A DNA stretch of 61,575 bases from positions 1 through 61,575 of the forward strand of contig NZ_SPUM01000152.1 in NCBI RefSeq assembly GCF_004614195.1, read 5' to 3'. A model generated the notes under the pieces. That model did not search any database. It worked only from the letters and a program-made list of their open reading frames with translations, and was not told the DNA's origin. Of the stretch, positions 16,515-23,964 are shown in pieces. The DNA is from Massilia horti. GTDB lineage: Bacteria > Pseudomonadota > Gammaproteobacteria > Burkholderiales > Burkholderiaceae_D. The first letter of the stretch is position 1. Each line of letters opens with the position of its first letter. The position numbers were made by a program, and so were the translations under genes.

Positions 16515-17831
16515 TTAGCCCGCCTGCCGGTCCGGCAGCGTGATCACGAAACGCGCCCCGCCCAGGTTTGAGTCCTCGACCCGCAACGTGCCGCCGTGCA
16601 GCGCGACCGCCTTGTGCGCGATCGACAGCCCAAGCCCGAAGCCGCCGGTGGCGCGGTCGCGGCTGCGGTCGAGCCGGAAGAACGGTTCGAAGATGCGCTC
16701 GCGCTCATGTTCGGGAATGCCCGGGCCGTCGTCCTCCACGGTGATCTGGACGCTATCGGTGGTGGGGCGCCGCGCCGACAGCACGATGTCGTGCGCGGCA
16801 TACTTGGCGGCGTTGCGTACCAGGTTGCCGACGGCCCGCGCCAGCAGGCGCGGGTCGCCGAACAGGCTGCCCAGATTCGGTGCCAGGTCGCAGCACAATC
16901 CGGGCGGGACCGGCTGCACGCTGTCGGCGCAATCGCGCAGCAGCGGCGCCAGCGGGAACAGCGCCATCTGCAGCGCCTGCTCGCTGTCCAGCCGCGCCAT
17001 GCCGAGCAGTTCGTTCACCAGTTCGTCCAGCTCCGCCAGGTCGGCCCCCATCGCGCCGATGCGCCTTTGCAGCTGCGGGTCGTCGGTCTTCGCTTGCAAC
17101 AGCTCCAGTCCGAACCCGAGCCGGGCGATCGGCGTGCGCAGCTCGTGCGACACCGAATGCAGCAGGTTCTTCTGCCCCACCATCAGTGCCTCGATGCGGC
17201 CGGCCATATGGTTGATGCGCTCGGCCAGCGGATAAATGCTGGCCGAACGCTTCATGTGGGCGCGCGCGGACAGCTTGCCGGCGCCGAATTCGTCGGCCAC
17301 GTGCGACAGCGCCTGCAGCCCCTGCCAATGCGAGCGCGACCATAACGCGATCGGCACCAGCAGCGCCAGCGCCACGATCACGTAGCGCACCGCCTCCATC
17401 TTGAGCGCCAGGCCGATATCGATCGGCAGGTTCTCCGCTCGGAGGACATCAGCCTGGCTGCCGATGTAGCGCTGGCCGGTCAGGTCGACCCGCCGGAACA
17501 TGGTCTTGTTGGCCGCGTCGAGCACCACCTCGCCGCGCTCGAGCGCCGCGCGCTGCCCGCGCGGCACGCTCTGGAGCGCATCGGCAAGCCCGATCAGGTC
17601 GAACCGCACGTCCGACACTTCGCGCACCTTGTTCAGGCGTCCCAGCCACTCGTCGGTGGGCGCCTTGTCCACGTATTGCTCGAGCAGGAAGATCTGGCCC
17701 GACGCCTGGCGGCGCGCGATGTCGTCCAGCGGCTCACCGAACAGGAGGCTGATCGCAAAGTAGATCACGAACGTCGCTGCGGTAATCGACAGCATCACGA
17801 GCAGGAAGAAGCGGAAAAAGATCCGGTTCAC
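16515..17831 (-). CDS. rstB: RstB-like sensor histidine kinase
   Basis: A 438-residue inner-membrane kinase. The GTG at 17831 with GGAG 7 bases upstream is chosen; a much longer open frame (to 18272) reads antisense through the lipoprotein gene and is not credible. Two membrane helices (about 5-31 and 149-164) flank a periplasmic sensor, followed by HAMP, phospho-acceptor His229 in SVSHELRTP, an N box (VGNLVRNAAKYA), DDGPGIP and GGFGLGLS. Its likely partner regulator lies at 23116-23802 on the same strand, not adjacent as usual. A fragment of this gene survives at 19463-19700. Confidence 0.9.
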   Translation of the reverse strand: MNRIFFRFFLLVMLSITAATFVIYFAISLLFGEPLDDIARRQASGQIFLLEQYVDKAPTDEWLGRLNKVREVSDVRFDLIGLADALQSVPRGQRAALERGEVVLDAANKTMFRRVDLTGQRYIGSQADVLRAENLPIDIGLALKMEAVRYVIVALALLVPIALWSRSHWQGLQALSHVADEFGAGKLSARAHMKRSASIYPLAERINHMAGRIEALMVGQKNLLHSVSHELRTPIARLGFGLELLQAKTDDPQLQRRIGAMGADLAELDELVNELLGMARLDSEQALQMALFPLAPLLRDCADSVQPVPPGLCCDLAPNLGSLFGDPRLLARAVGNLVRNAAKYAAHDIVLSARRPTTDSVQITVEDDGPGIPEHERERIFEPFFRLDRSRDRATGGFGLGLSIAHKAVALHGGTLRVEDSNLGGARFVITLPDRQAG

Positions 17832-17925
17832 GTGCGCGCTCCGATTGACTTGCAGTTTTCCGTGATTGTGAGATACATTGTTAATTCCATTGCGACATTG
17901 TATCGGAGCAGCAACCCCTTCGTGT

Positions 17926-17946
17926 ATTACAAATTGACGATAATTA
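17926..17946. promoter_or_regulatory. candidate RstA-like operator, copy 1
   Basis: ATTACAAATTGACGATAATT followed by A lies in the divergent spacer between the kinase gene and lipoprotein 1. Close matches lie at 19709-19729 (lipoprotein 2) and at 23877-23897 (regulator gene). An operator of the split two-component system is the simplest reading; the protein that binds is inferred. Confidence 0.45.
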
Positions 17947-17974
17947 CTCGGCATCTCATGTGGAAAGGATGCAT

Positions 17975-19390
17975 ATGAAGACGTTTGGACGCGTGCTTGC
18001 GCTTGCCCCACTGGTCGGCGCCCTGGTGCTGGCGGGCTGCGGTGGTGGCGGTAGCTCAACTTCACCAATGCCGAGTCAGCAGTCCGCACAGGGTGTTGCG
18101 GTCGGCGAACCGAATCCCAGCGGGCCTGCAGGCGGCTCGACCGGCGGCCCGGCCGACGGCTCCCCGGGTGGCTCTCCGGGCGGTCCGGCCGACGGCTCTC
18201 CGGGTGGCTCTCCGGGCGGTCCGGCCGACGGCTCTCCGGGCGGTCCGGCCGACGGCTCCCCAGGCGGCTCAACGAACGACTCCCCGGGCGGCTCGATCAT
18301 CAGCCCGGCCGTCACTGCCGAGTTCATCAAGATGGCGCAGGCGCGGAACTGCAGTGACGTGAAAAATCGCCTCTTTGTGATCGATGGCAAGCAGATGTTT
18401 TGGGATGTTGCCGGCAATTGCGGCGACGCCAGCTATTCCCGGGTGCTGTTCGGCGGCTCGCCTCAGGAGAAGCTGTGCTCGGTAGGCGACTCCATTGCCG
18501 GCCCGATCACTCGATGCGAAGATGAAATGTCGCGCGCACTGTTTGACACGATCGTCAAGAACCTGGACAACGCCGACCTCGGCCTGACCGGCCACAAGGT
18601 CGAGCAGGTGGCGTTCGTGCCCAAGGCTGGCACTGTCATCCCGTCCCACAACCTGGTCATCGCCCCCATCTCTGGCGTGAGCGACGCCAGGCAGGTCGTG
18701 ATCAAGGACGCCGCCAGCTTCGCCAAACTGTGGGCCGAGCATGGCAGGAATCGCACCCCTGCGCCGCCGATGCCGTACGTCGACTTCAGCCGCCAGATGG
18801 TGCTGGCCGTGTTCGCGGGCCAGAAACCGATACCGTGCTACGGGCTTGCGATCAATCGTGCCGTATCGGATGGCGAAAAGATCGTGGTCGAGTATGACAT
18901 CTTCCAACTGCAGACCTTTGTGGCTTGCGCCGAAGTGGAGTCGGCCCCGATGGAGATGATTGTTGTGGACCGCAACGACGTACCGGTCGAGTTCATGCGC
19001 GTCCGATTTGGCGAGGTGTCGTTCACCAACATCGACCAAACCGCCCATTCGGGCGTGACCGAGCCACGCGCCGAAGTGATCAAGGATATCGACAGCTGGA
19101 CCAAGCTGTGGGCCGAGCACGCCGGGGCCGACGCGCCGGTGCCGATGGTGAACTTCAGCAAGCAGATGGTGCTCGGCATATTCCTGGGCACGCAGCCCAA
19201 CGGCTGCTACTCGATCAGCATCGAACACCTGTACAAGTCGGGCAACGCGCTGTCGGTGATCCCCTATATCACGATGCCGGGCCCGGACAAGGTGTGCACC
19301 ATGCTGATCACGACACCAGCGCAGTTGATCGCGCTTGACCGGAGCGACGGCGAGGTCAAAGTTACTCCAATAGCCGTGCCAGTGAGGTAA
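17975..19390 (+). CDS. lipoprotein with two PrcB-like domains, copy 1
   Basis: A 471-residue lipoprotein; the signal peptide ends in the lipobox LAGC. It is followed by a long Gly/Ser/Pro/Ala/Asp repeat, then a domain with NCSDVKNRLFVIDGKQMFWDVAG, then two similar modules. In each module VIKD...S..KLWAEH is followed by VDFSRQMVLAVFAG or VNFSKQMVLGIFLG and a Cys. This pattern resembles the PrcB C-terminal domain (protease-complex stabilising); that assignment is from memory. The ATG at 17975 follows GGAAAGG. A paralogue lies at 19897-21129. Confidence 0.85.
   Translation: MKTFGRVLALAPLVGALVLAGCGGGGSSTSPMPSQQSAQGVAVGEPNPSGPAGGSTGGPADGSPGGSPGGPADGSPGGSPGGPADGSPGGPADGSPGGSTNDSPGGSIISPAVTAEFIKMAQARNCSDVKNRLFVIDGKQMFWDVAGNCGDASYSRVLFGGSPQEKLCSVGDSIAGPITRCEDEMSRALFDTIVKNLDNADLGLTGHKVEQVAFVPKAGTVIPSHNLVIAPISGVSDARQVVIKDAASFAKLWAEHGRNRTPAPPMPYVDFSRQMVLAVFAGQKPIPCYGLAINRAVSDGEKIVVEYDIFQLQTFVACAEVESAPMEMIVVDRNDVPVEFMRVRFGEVSFTNIDQTAHSGVTEPRAEVIKDIDSWTKLWAEHAGADAPVPMVNFSKQMVLGIFLGTQPNGCYSISIEHLYKSGNALSVIPYITMPGPDKVCTMLITTPAQLIALDRSDGEVKVTPIAVPVR
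18122..18295 (+). repeat. Gly-Ser-Pro-rich coding repeat in lipoprotein 1
   Basis: The tract encodes iterated GGPADGSPGGSPGGPADGSP-type units directly after the lipoprotein N-terminus, like a flexible tether. Near-identical DNA units (GGCTCTCCGGGCGGTCCGGC and relatives) make it prone to length change by slippage. Lipoprotein 2 lacks it and passes directly from EPDPSGGS into IISPAV. Confidence 0.85.
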
Positions 19391-19395
19391 CCTGA

Positions 19396-19447
19396 TGTGG
19401 GAGGAGGGCGTGCAACAACGGGAAAAACTGTTTTCCTGACTCCCACA
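19396..19447 (+). other. conserved hairpin downstream of lipoprotein 1
   Basis: TGTGGGAG (19396-19403) pairs perfectly with CTCCCACA (19440-19447). The same arms with a diverged loop follow lipoprotein 2 (21135-21186). Lack of a U tract argues against a simple terminator. Right after it, ACGATGAA matches the start of mipA, marking the duplication joint. Confidence 0.6.
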
Positions 19448-19462
19448 GCATTTACGATGAAT

Positions 19463-19700
19463 TAGCTTCTCGATGCGCTCGGCCAGCCGATAAAGGCTGG
19501 CCGAGCGCTTCATGTGGGCATGCGCCGACAGCGCGCGAGTGCGCCTGCAACCCCTGCCAATGCGTGCGTGAGCCTGATCAGGTCGAAACCCACGTCCCAC
19601 ACTTCACACTTCGCGCATTTTCTTCAGGCGTCCCAGCCACTCGGCGGCCGGCGCCTTGTCCCCGTATTGCCTGAACTGGAAGTTACCGGAGTAGCGGCAC
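19463..19700 (-). pseudogene. degraded fragment of the rstB-like kinase gene
   Basis: Read on the minus strand, this piece encodes AHMKRSASLYRLAERIEKL, matching AHMKRSASIYPLAERINHM of the intact kinase. Other blocks match its DNA: CAACCCCTGCCAATGCG, CTGATCAGGTCGAAAC and CAGGCGTCCCAGCCACTCG. Internal deletions have removed the rest. The fragment is followed by the same upstream spacer motif as the intact gene. It is the relic of a tandem duplication that also created lipoprotein 2. Confidence 0.85.
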
Positions 19701-19708
19701 GTCCCGGT

Positions 19709-19729
19709 ATTACAAATTGACGACAATTA
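19709..19729. promoter_or_regulatory. candidate RstA-like operator, copy 2
   Basis: ATTACAAATTGACGACAATT followed by A differs from 17926-17946 at one position. In this copy about 140 bp of unrelated sequence separates it from the downstream lipoprotein gene. Confidence 0.4.
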
Positions 19730-19797
19730 CCCGACATCTCGGTGGGGATTCTAAGGCGGCAAGACCATATGATGAGCCCTGTATCGGGTTTCCGTTT

Positions 19798-19835
19798 ACC
19801 CACCTGATGCGTGAAACGTGACGGTGGGTCTTTTT
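19798..19835 (+). terminator. intrinsic terminator in the leader of lipoprotein 2
   Basis: ACCCACC (19798-19804) pairs with GGTGGGT (19823-19829), followed by C and TTTTT (19831-19835). It sits about 60 bp before the lipoprotein 2 start, inside a segment (about 19741-19880) absent from copy 1. It could terminate a short leader RNA or act as an attenuator. Confidence 0.6.
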
Positions 19836-19896
19836 ATTCCAGCAGCAATGACGATGGGGCGGCCATGACGCCGCCGTTAATGTAGAAAGGATGCAT

Positions 19897-21129
19897 ATGA
19901 CGATGTTTGGACGCGCGCTTGCGCTTGCCCCACTGGTCGGCGCCCTGGTGCTGGCCGGCTGCGGTGGCGGCGACAGCTCAACAATGCAAAACAAGCAGGC
20001 CGGTTTCGCGGTCGGCGAACCAGATCCCTCTGGTGGCTCGATCATCAGCCCGGCCGTCACTGCCCAATTCATCAAGATGGCGCAGGAGCAGAACTGCAGC
20101 GACGTGAAAAACCACCTGTTTGTCATCGACGGCAAGCAGATGTTCTGGGATGTTGCCGGCAAGTGCGCCGACGCCAGCTATACCCGGGTGCTGTTCGGCA
20201 GCTCGCCTCAGCAGACGCTGTGCTCGGTCAGCGATTCCATCGCCGGCCCGAGAACCCTGTGTGCCGACGACAAGTCGCGCGAACTGTTTGACACCATCCA
20301 GAAGAACCTGGACAAAGCCGACCTCGGTCTGACCGGCCACAAGGTCGAGCGGGTAGCGTTCCTGCCCAAGGCCGGCACCGAAATCCCGTTCCAGCTTTTG
20401 GCCGCCGACACCATGTCCAGCGTGAGCGAAGCCAGGCAGGTTGTGATCAAGGACGCAGTTAGTTTCGCCAAACTGTGGGCCGAGCACACCAGCCAAATTC
20501 CTGCGCCGATCCCGTTTGTCGACTTCGACCGCCAGATGGTGCTGGCCGTATTCGCCGGCCAGAAACCGAATCCGTGCTACGACCTTGAAGTCAATAATGT
20601 TGCATCGGCTGGCGACAAGATGGTGGTCGAGTATGCCGTCACCCAGCGCCAGGCCTACCCGGCATGCGCCCAAGTGGTGACCACCCCGATGCAGATGATC
20701 GTTGTCGAGCGTAGCGAGGCGCCGGTCGAGTTCGTGCAAACCAGCGACAGCCGGGTGCCGTTCAGCACCATCAGCCTGACCAACAATTCGCATGTGACAG
20801 AAGCGCGCAAGGTGGTGATCAAGGATCTCGAGAGCTGGACCAAGCTGTGGATCGAGCACGCGGCTGCCGAGGCACCGGTGCCGCCGGTGAACTTCAGCCA
20901 GCAGATGGTGATCGGCATATTCCTCGGCAATCAGCCCGGTGGCTGCTACTCGACCCGCATCAATAGCGTGGGCAAGTCGGGTAACACCCTGGCGGTGTAT
21001 CACCTCGACAGGATGCCGGCCGCGGGGGTGATGTGCACCGCGCAGGTCGTGACGCCGGCCCACCTGATCGTGGTCGACCGGACCGACGGAGAGGTTCAAT
21101 TCACAACAGTAGCAATACCAGTGATGTAA
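19897..21129 (+). CDS. lipoprotein with two PrcB-like domains, copy 2
   Basis: A 410-residue paralogue of the lipoprotein at 17975, with lipobox LAGC and the same order: NCSDVKNHLFVIDGKQMFWD domain, then two KLW...H/VDF..QMVL modules each ending near a Cys. It lacks the Gly-Ser-Pro repeat. The ATG at 19897 is chosen over 19891 because it aligns with copy 1 and leaves correct spacing from AAAGG. It is followed by mipA 66 bp downstream and possibly co-transcribed with it. Confidence 0.85.
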   Translation: MTMFGRALALAPLVGALVLAGCGGGDSSTMQNKQAGFAVGEPDPSGGSIISPAVTAQFIKMAQEQNCSDVKNHLFVIDGKQMFWDVAGKCADASYTRVLFGSSPQQTLCSVSDSIAGPRTLCADDKSRELFDTIQKNLDKADLGLTGHKVERVAFLPKAGTEIPFQLLAADTMSSVSEARQVVIKDAVSFAKLWAEHTSQIPAPIPFVDFDRQMVLAVFAGQKPNPCYDLEVNNVASAGDKMVVEYAVTQRQAYPACAQVVTTPMQMIVVERSEAPVEFVQTSDSRVPFSTISLTNNSHVTEARKVVIKDLESWTKLWIEHAAAEAPVPPVNFSQQMVIGIFLGNQPGGCYSTRINSVGKSGNTLAVYHLDRMPAAGVMCTAQVVTPAHLIVVDRTDGEVQFTTVAIPVM

Positions 21130-21134
21130 CCTGA

Positions 21135-21186
21135 TGTGGGAGGAGGGCGCGTTACACCGTAGAATGTTGTTTTTCCGACTCCCACA
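21135..21186 (+). other. conserved hairpin between lipoprotein 2 and mipA
   Basis: Arms TGTGGGAG (21135-21142) and CTCCCACA (21179-21186) are identical to those after lipoprotein 1, while the loop differs. It ends 9 bases before the mipA ATG, so folding could affect mipA translation. Confidence 0.6.
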
Positions 21187-21195
21187 AAACTGACG

Positions 21196-22050
21196 ATGAA
21201 AACGCTTTTCGCCCTCGCGCTGGGCACCATGAGCTGCGCGGCCTGGGCCCAGACCCCGGCGACGAACCCGATGCCCGACGGCAGCCACGACATGTACGTG
21301 GGGCTGGGCGCGATCGCGGCGCCGCGCTGGCAGGGGGCGGAGAGCTCGAAGGTATCAGCATTGCCGGTGCTTCAGATCCAATGGAGCACCGGCCTTTTTA
21401 TTTCGGGGATGAGCGCGGGCATCCACCTGTCGCAAAACCCCACGCTCGAGTTCGGTCCGCTGGTGGCGATCCAGCCGCGGCGCGACGAATCGGGCTTGGC
21501 AACCGGCGTGGGAGGCACTGGCGGCTTTTCCGGTGACGTCTCGACGGCCGGGCCCCCGAGTGTGATCGTCGGCACCCGCAATCGGTTGGCGGGCATGAAT
21601 CCCATCCCGACCCGGCCGATGGGCGGCGGATTCTTCAATTACTATCTGGCTCCCCAGTGGCGCCTGACGAGCAGCATCCTGTACGGCGCCGGTAGCGAGC
21701 GTCACGGCGGCCTGCTTGACCTGGGCGTCCAGCGGCTCGTCTCGCCGCTGGCGCAACCGCACAAGTTTTCCTTTTCCGCCGGCGTGTCCGTGGCCAACCG
21801 CGCTTACAACCAGTCTTACTTTGGCGTCACCGTCCCTGAGGCGGTGGTCAGCGGCAGACGCGTGTATCCGGCCGCCGGCGGCCTGAAGGACGCGCATCTC
21901 GGCGTGCGCTGGAACTGGGCCCTGTCGCCCGAATGGATGCTCACGTCAAATCTGCTGGCGACGCGCCTGCTGGGCAGCGCCAGCAACAGCCCGCTCGTCG
22001 AGCGGCCCACCAACGTGACGGTTTCGACCGCCATTGCCTACCGGTTCTGA
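21196..22050 (+). CDS. mipA: MipA/OmpV family outer-membrane protein
   Basis: A 284-residue outer-membrane beta-barrel protein with signal peptide MKTLFALALGTMSCAAWAQ. MYVGLGAIAAPRWQGAES, the GPLVAIQPRRDESG segment, SYFGVTVPEA and a C-terminal aromatic (ATAIAYRF-like, ending YRF) are typical of the family, which in E. coli includes a scaffold for murein enzymes. MipA/OmpV genes are often found beside two-component systems, which agrees with the flanking kinase and regulator. The next gene starts 3 bp after its stop. Confidence 0.9.
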   Translation: MKTLFALALGTMSCAAWAQTPATNPMPDGSHDMYVGLGAIAAPRWQGAESSKVSALPVLQIQWSTGLFISGMSAGIHLSQNPTLEFGPLVAIQPRRDESGLATGVGGTGGFSGDVSTAGPPSVIVGTRNRLAGMNPIPTRPMGGGFFNYYLAPQWRLTSSILYGAGSERHGGLLDLGVQRLVSPLAQPHKFSFSAGVSVANRAYNQSYFGVTVPEAVVSGRRVYPAAGGLKDAHLGVRWNWALSPEWMLTSNLLATRLLGSASNSPLVERPTNVTVSTAIAYRF

Positions 22051-22052
22051 CG

Positions 22053-22742
22053 ATGCGCCTGGCCCGACATCTGATCGCATCCGTCGCCCTGCTGCTCGCA
22101 GCCGGGCACGCTGCTGCACAGGGGCACGGCATGTGGGTGAGCTACCGTGATGCGTACCGGGCCATGGTGGTGTTTGAAAAATACGGCGGCCCGAAGAACC
22201 TGATTCAGAGCGAGATGCAGGTAGCCCCAAGGGACCGCGATGGCGGCGGCGAGGCCCTGCAGCTCACGCTTACCGGCAAGTCCACCCAGTTGAACCTGCC
22301 GCTCGACCCGACTGGCCGCACCAGCCTTCCGCTGCTCAAGGCTGCCTACGACGAGAACGCGGTACTGGTATTGAGTGGCAAGGATCGCGAATTCGTGGTG
22401 CGTTCGCGCGTCTCGATCATGGTGCGCCGCGATGGTGTTTACGATGTGGCCGAACTGCGCCAGGCCTGTGAGCAGGCGCTGGGCTACGCGCGCTATGTGG
22501 ACCGCTCGTTCGGCGGCAGGCAATGCGTTGGGGTGCGTTTCGTGTTCCCCAAAAAAGCCGACGCCAACGTACGCGTGCGCAAGGCGCAAGGGGACGAGAT
22601 CGCGCTGCCGGTGGGCGAGGGGGTTGCTTTCCAGGGCGACGCGGATGCGGCGTTCCCGATCGTGAGCTACCGTTTCACGGCCGAGCGCGTGCAGTTGGTG
22701 ACGAGCCGCGCACCGCTCGCGATTGTTCCGCTGTTTGAATAG
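22053..22742 (+). CDS. secreted protein of unknown function after mipA
   Basis: A 229-residue protein with signal peptide ending AAAQ. The mature part begins GHGMWVSYRDAYRAMVVFEK and includes LPLDPTGRTSLPLLKAAYDE. Overall it reminds me of DUF2987-type proteins, an uncertain recollection. Two Cys (in LRQACEQ and GRQCVGV) may form a disulfide. Starts 3 bp after mipA, so it is in the same operon. Confidence 0.75.
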   Translation: MRLARHLIASVALLLAAGHAAAQGHGMWVSYRDAYRAMVVFEKYGGPKNLIQSEMQVAPRDRDGGGEALQLTLTGKSTQLNLPLDPTGRTSLPLLKAAYDENAVLVLSGKDREFVVRSRVSIMVRRDGVYDVAELRQACEQALGYARYVDRSFGGRQCVGVRFVFPKKADANVRVRKAQGDEIALPVGEGVAFQGDADAAFPIVSYRFTAERVQLVTSRAPLAIVPLFE

Positions 22743-22989
22743 CTCAGGGGCGCGTGGTCTTTGATGCCGGTGCGCACGCTGTTCGCGAAAGCCGGTAGCG
22801 AAACAGCAGTCGTAACGTGAATCAACCGCATGTCGAAGGCGTGACTATGCCTCGCCGAAACATGCGATAAAGAAACGCAAAACGCGATGCAATGTTGGCC
22901 AAGCGCCACCGCTGGCGCCTCTAACCGTGAATTGCGCTGCGTTTTGCGTGATTCATCCTACGGGGCGGCACGTCGCTTTGCAATGCCCG

Positions 22990-23107
22990 TTAGGGTGCGC
23001 ACTCCGTGCGCACGCGGTCAACGCATACTGACTTGCGGCTGCCGTTTGGCTACGCTCCGTTTGCGAACCGCGTGCGCACAGGGCATCAAAGGCCCCGCGC
23101 CCCCTAC
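22990..23107. repeat. GTAGGGTGCGCACC-family palindromic repeat, copy 3
   Basis: It begins GTTAGGGTGCGCACTCCGTG and ends with CCGCGTGCGCACAGGG, a GC block and CCCTACG. The core GACTTGCGGCTGCCG matches copy 1 at the window start. The flanking 22743-22989 has no gene; it holds AAACGCGATGC/GCTGCGTTTTGCG inverted arms. The element reaches to within 8 bp of the regulator stop codon. Confidence 0.75.
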
Positions 23108-23115
23108 GATGCTCG

Positions 23116-23802
23116 TTAGTTCCACGCCGACGGCGAAAACAAATACCCTTCACCCCATACCGTCTTGATCTTTTCCGAGGTGGTATCGTCGAACTTGCGG
23201 CGCAGCTTGGAGATGCAATTGTCGATGCTGCGGTCCAATCCGTCGAATTCAATCCCGCGCATTTTCTTGAGCAGTTCATCGCGCGACAGCACGCGTCCTG
23301 CCGCCTCGGCCAGCACCAGCAACAGCTTGTATTCGGTATTGCTCAGCACACAGGGCTCGCCGCGCCAGGTCACATTGCGGTCGCTGGTCGAAATGCGCAG
23401 GTTGCCAAACTCGAGCACCTGCACATCGCCAGCGGACTTGGCCTGTGTGCGGCGCAGCAGGGCGCGCAGGCGCGCCAGCAGCACGCGAGGCTGGACCGGC
23501 TTGTTGACGAAGTCATCCGCCCCCTGTTCGAGGCCGGACACTTCATCGTATGAATCTTCGCGCGCCGTCAGGATCAGGATCGGCACCTCGGACAATTCGC
23601 GAATCCGGCGGCAGACCACCATTCCGTCCAGCCCGGGCAGCATGAGGTCGAGCACCACGATGTCCGGGGTGCCCGCCTTGAAGCGCTCCACCGCCTCATC
23701 ACCGCGCGTGACCAGGTCGACCGCGAATTCATAGCCGGACAGGTATTCGGTGACGAGCTCGGCGAGCCGCGCGTCGTCTTCCACCAACATCACTCGATAC
23801 AT
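23116..23802 (-). CDS. rstA: RstA-like OmpR-family response regulator
   Basis: A 228-residue regulator. The start at 23802 is chosen for GAGGAG just upstream; a start at 23844 would add 14 unusual residues. Receiver domain: acidic pocket VEDD (7-10), phospho-acceptor Asp52 in VLDLMLP, conserved Lys in FVNKPVQP. C-terminal winged helix with NTEYKLL, LDRSIDNCISKLRRKF and VWGEGYLF. It is presumably phosphorylated by the kinase at 16515-17831, from which it is separated by five kilobases of opposite-strand genes. Confidence 0.92.
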   Translation of the reverse strand: MYRVMLVEDDARLAELVTEYLSGYEFAVDLVTRGDEAVERFKAGTPDIVVLDLMLPGLDGMVVCRRIRELSEVPILILTAREDSYDEVSGLEQGADDFVNKPVQPRVLLARLRALLRRTQAKSAGDVQVLEFGNLRISTSDRNVTWRGEPCVLSNTEYKLLLVLAEAAGRVLSRDELLKKMRGIEFDGLDRSIDNCISKLRRKFDDTTSEKIKTVWGEGYLFSPSAWN

Positions 23803-23876
23803 GCTTTTCTCCTCGGGAAGACATTGTATAAGAGGAGTTGTCAATAAGCATATATTTCGACACCGATGGACAATTA

Positions 23877-23897
23877 ATTACAATTTCACGACATTTT
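23877..23897. promoter_or_regulatory. candidate RstA-like operator upstream of the regulator gene
   Basis: ATTACAATTTCACGACATTT followed by T matches the motifs at 17926 and 19709 at most positions. It is 75-95 bp upstream of the regulator start, and about the same distance (95-115 bp) and orientation hold for copy 1 relative to the kinase start. Autoregulation is a reasonable inference. Confidence 0.4.
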
Positions 23898-23964
23898 CCA
23901 GGGCTGAGGGAAGAAGACTGAGCAGTTGGCAGCCGGTCACGAGGATTCCGGCTGCTAGCGATGA

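Noticed and set aside
17832..18272. Long N-terminal extension of the RstB-like kinase
   Set aside because: It reads antisense through the Gly-Ser-Pro repeat of the lipoprotein and the divergent promoter; GTG 17831 with GGAG gives the proper first membrane helix.
18269..19600. Minus-strand open frame of 443 codons
   Set aside because: Mostly antisense to lipoprotein 1; only its first part carries the kinase relic, which was reported as a pseudogene.
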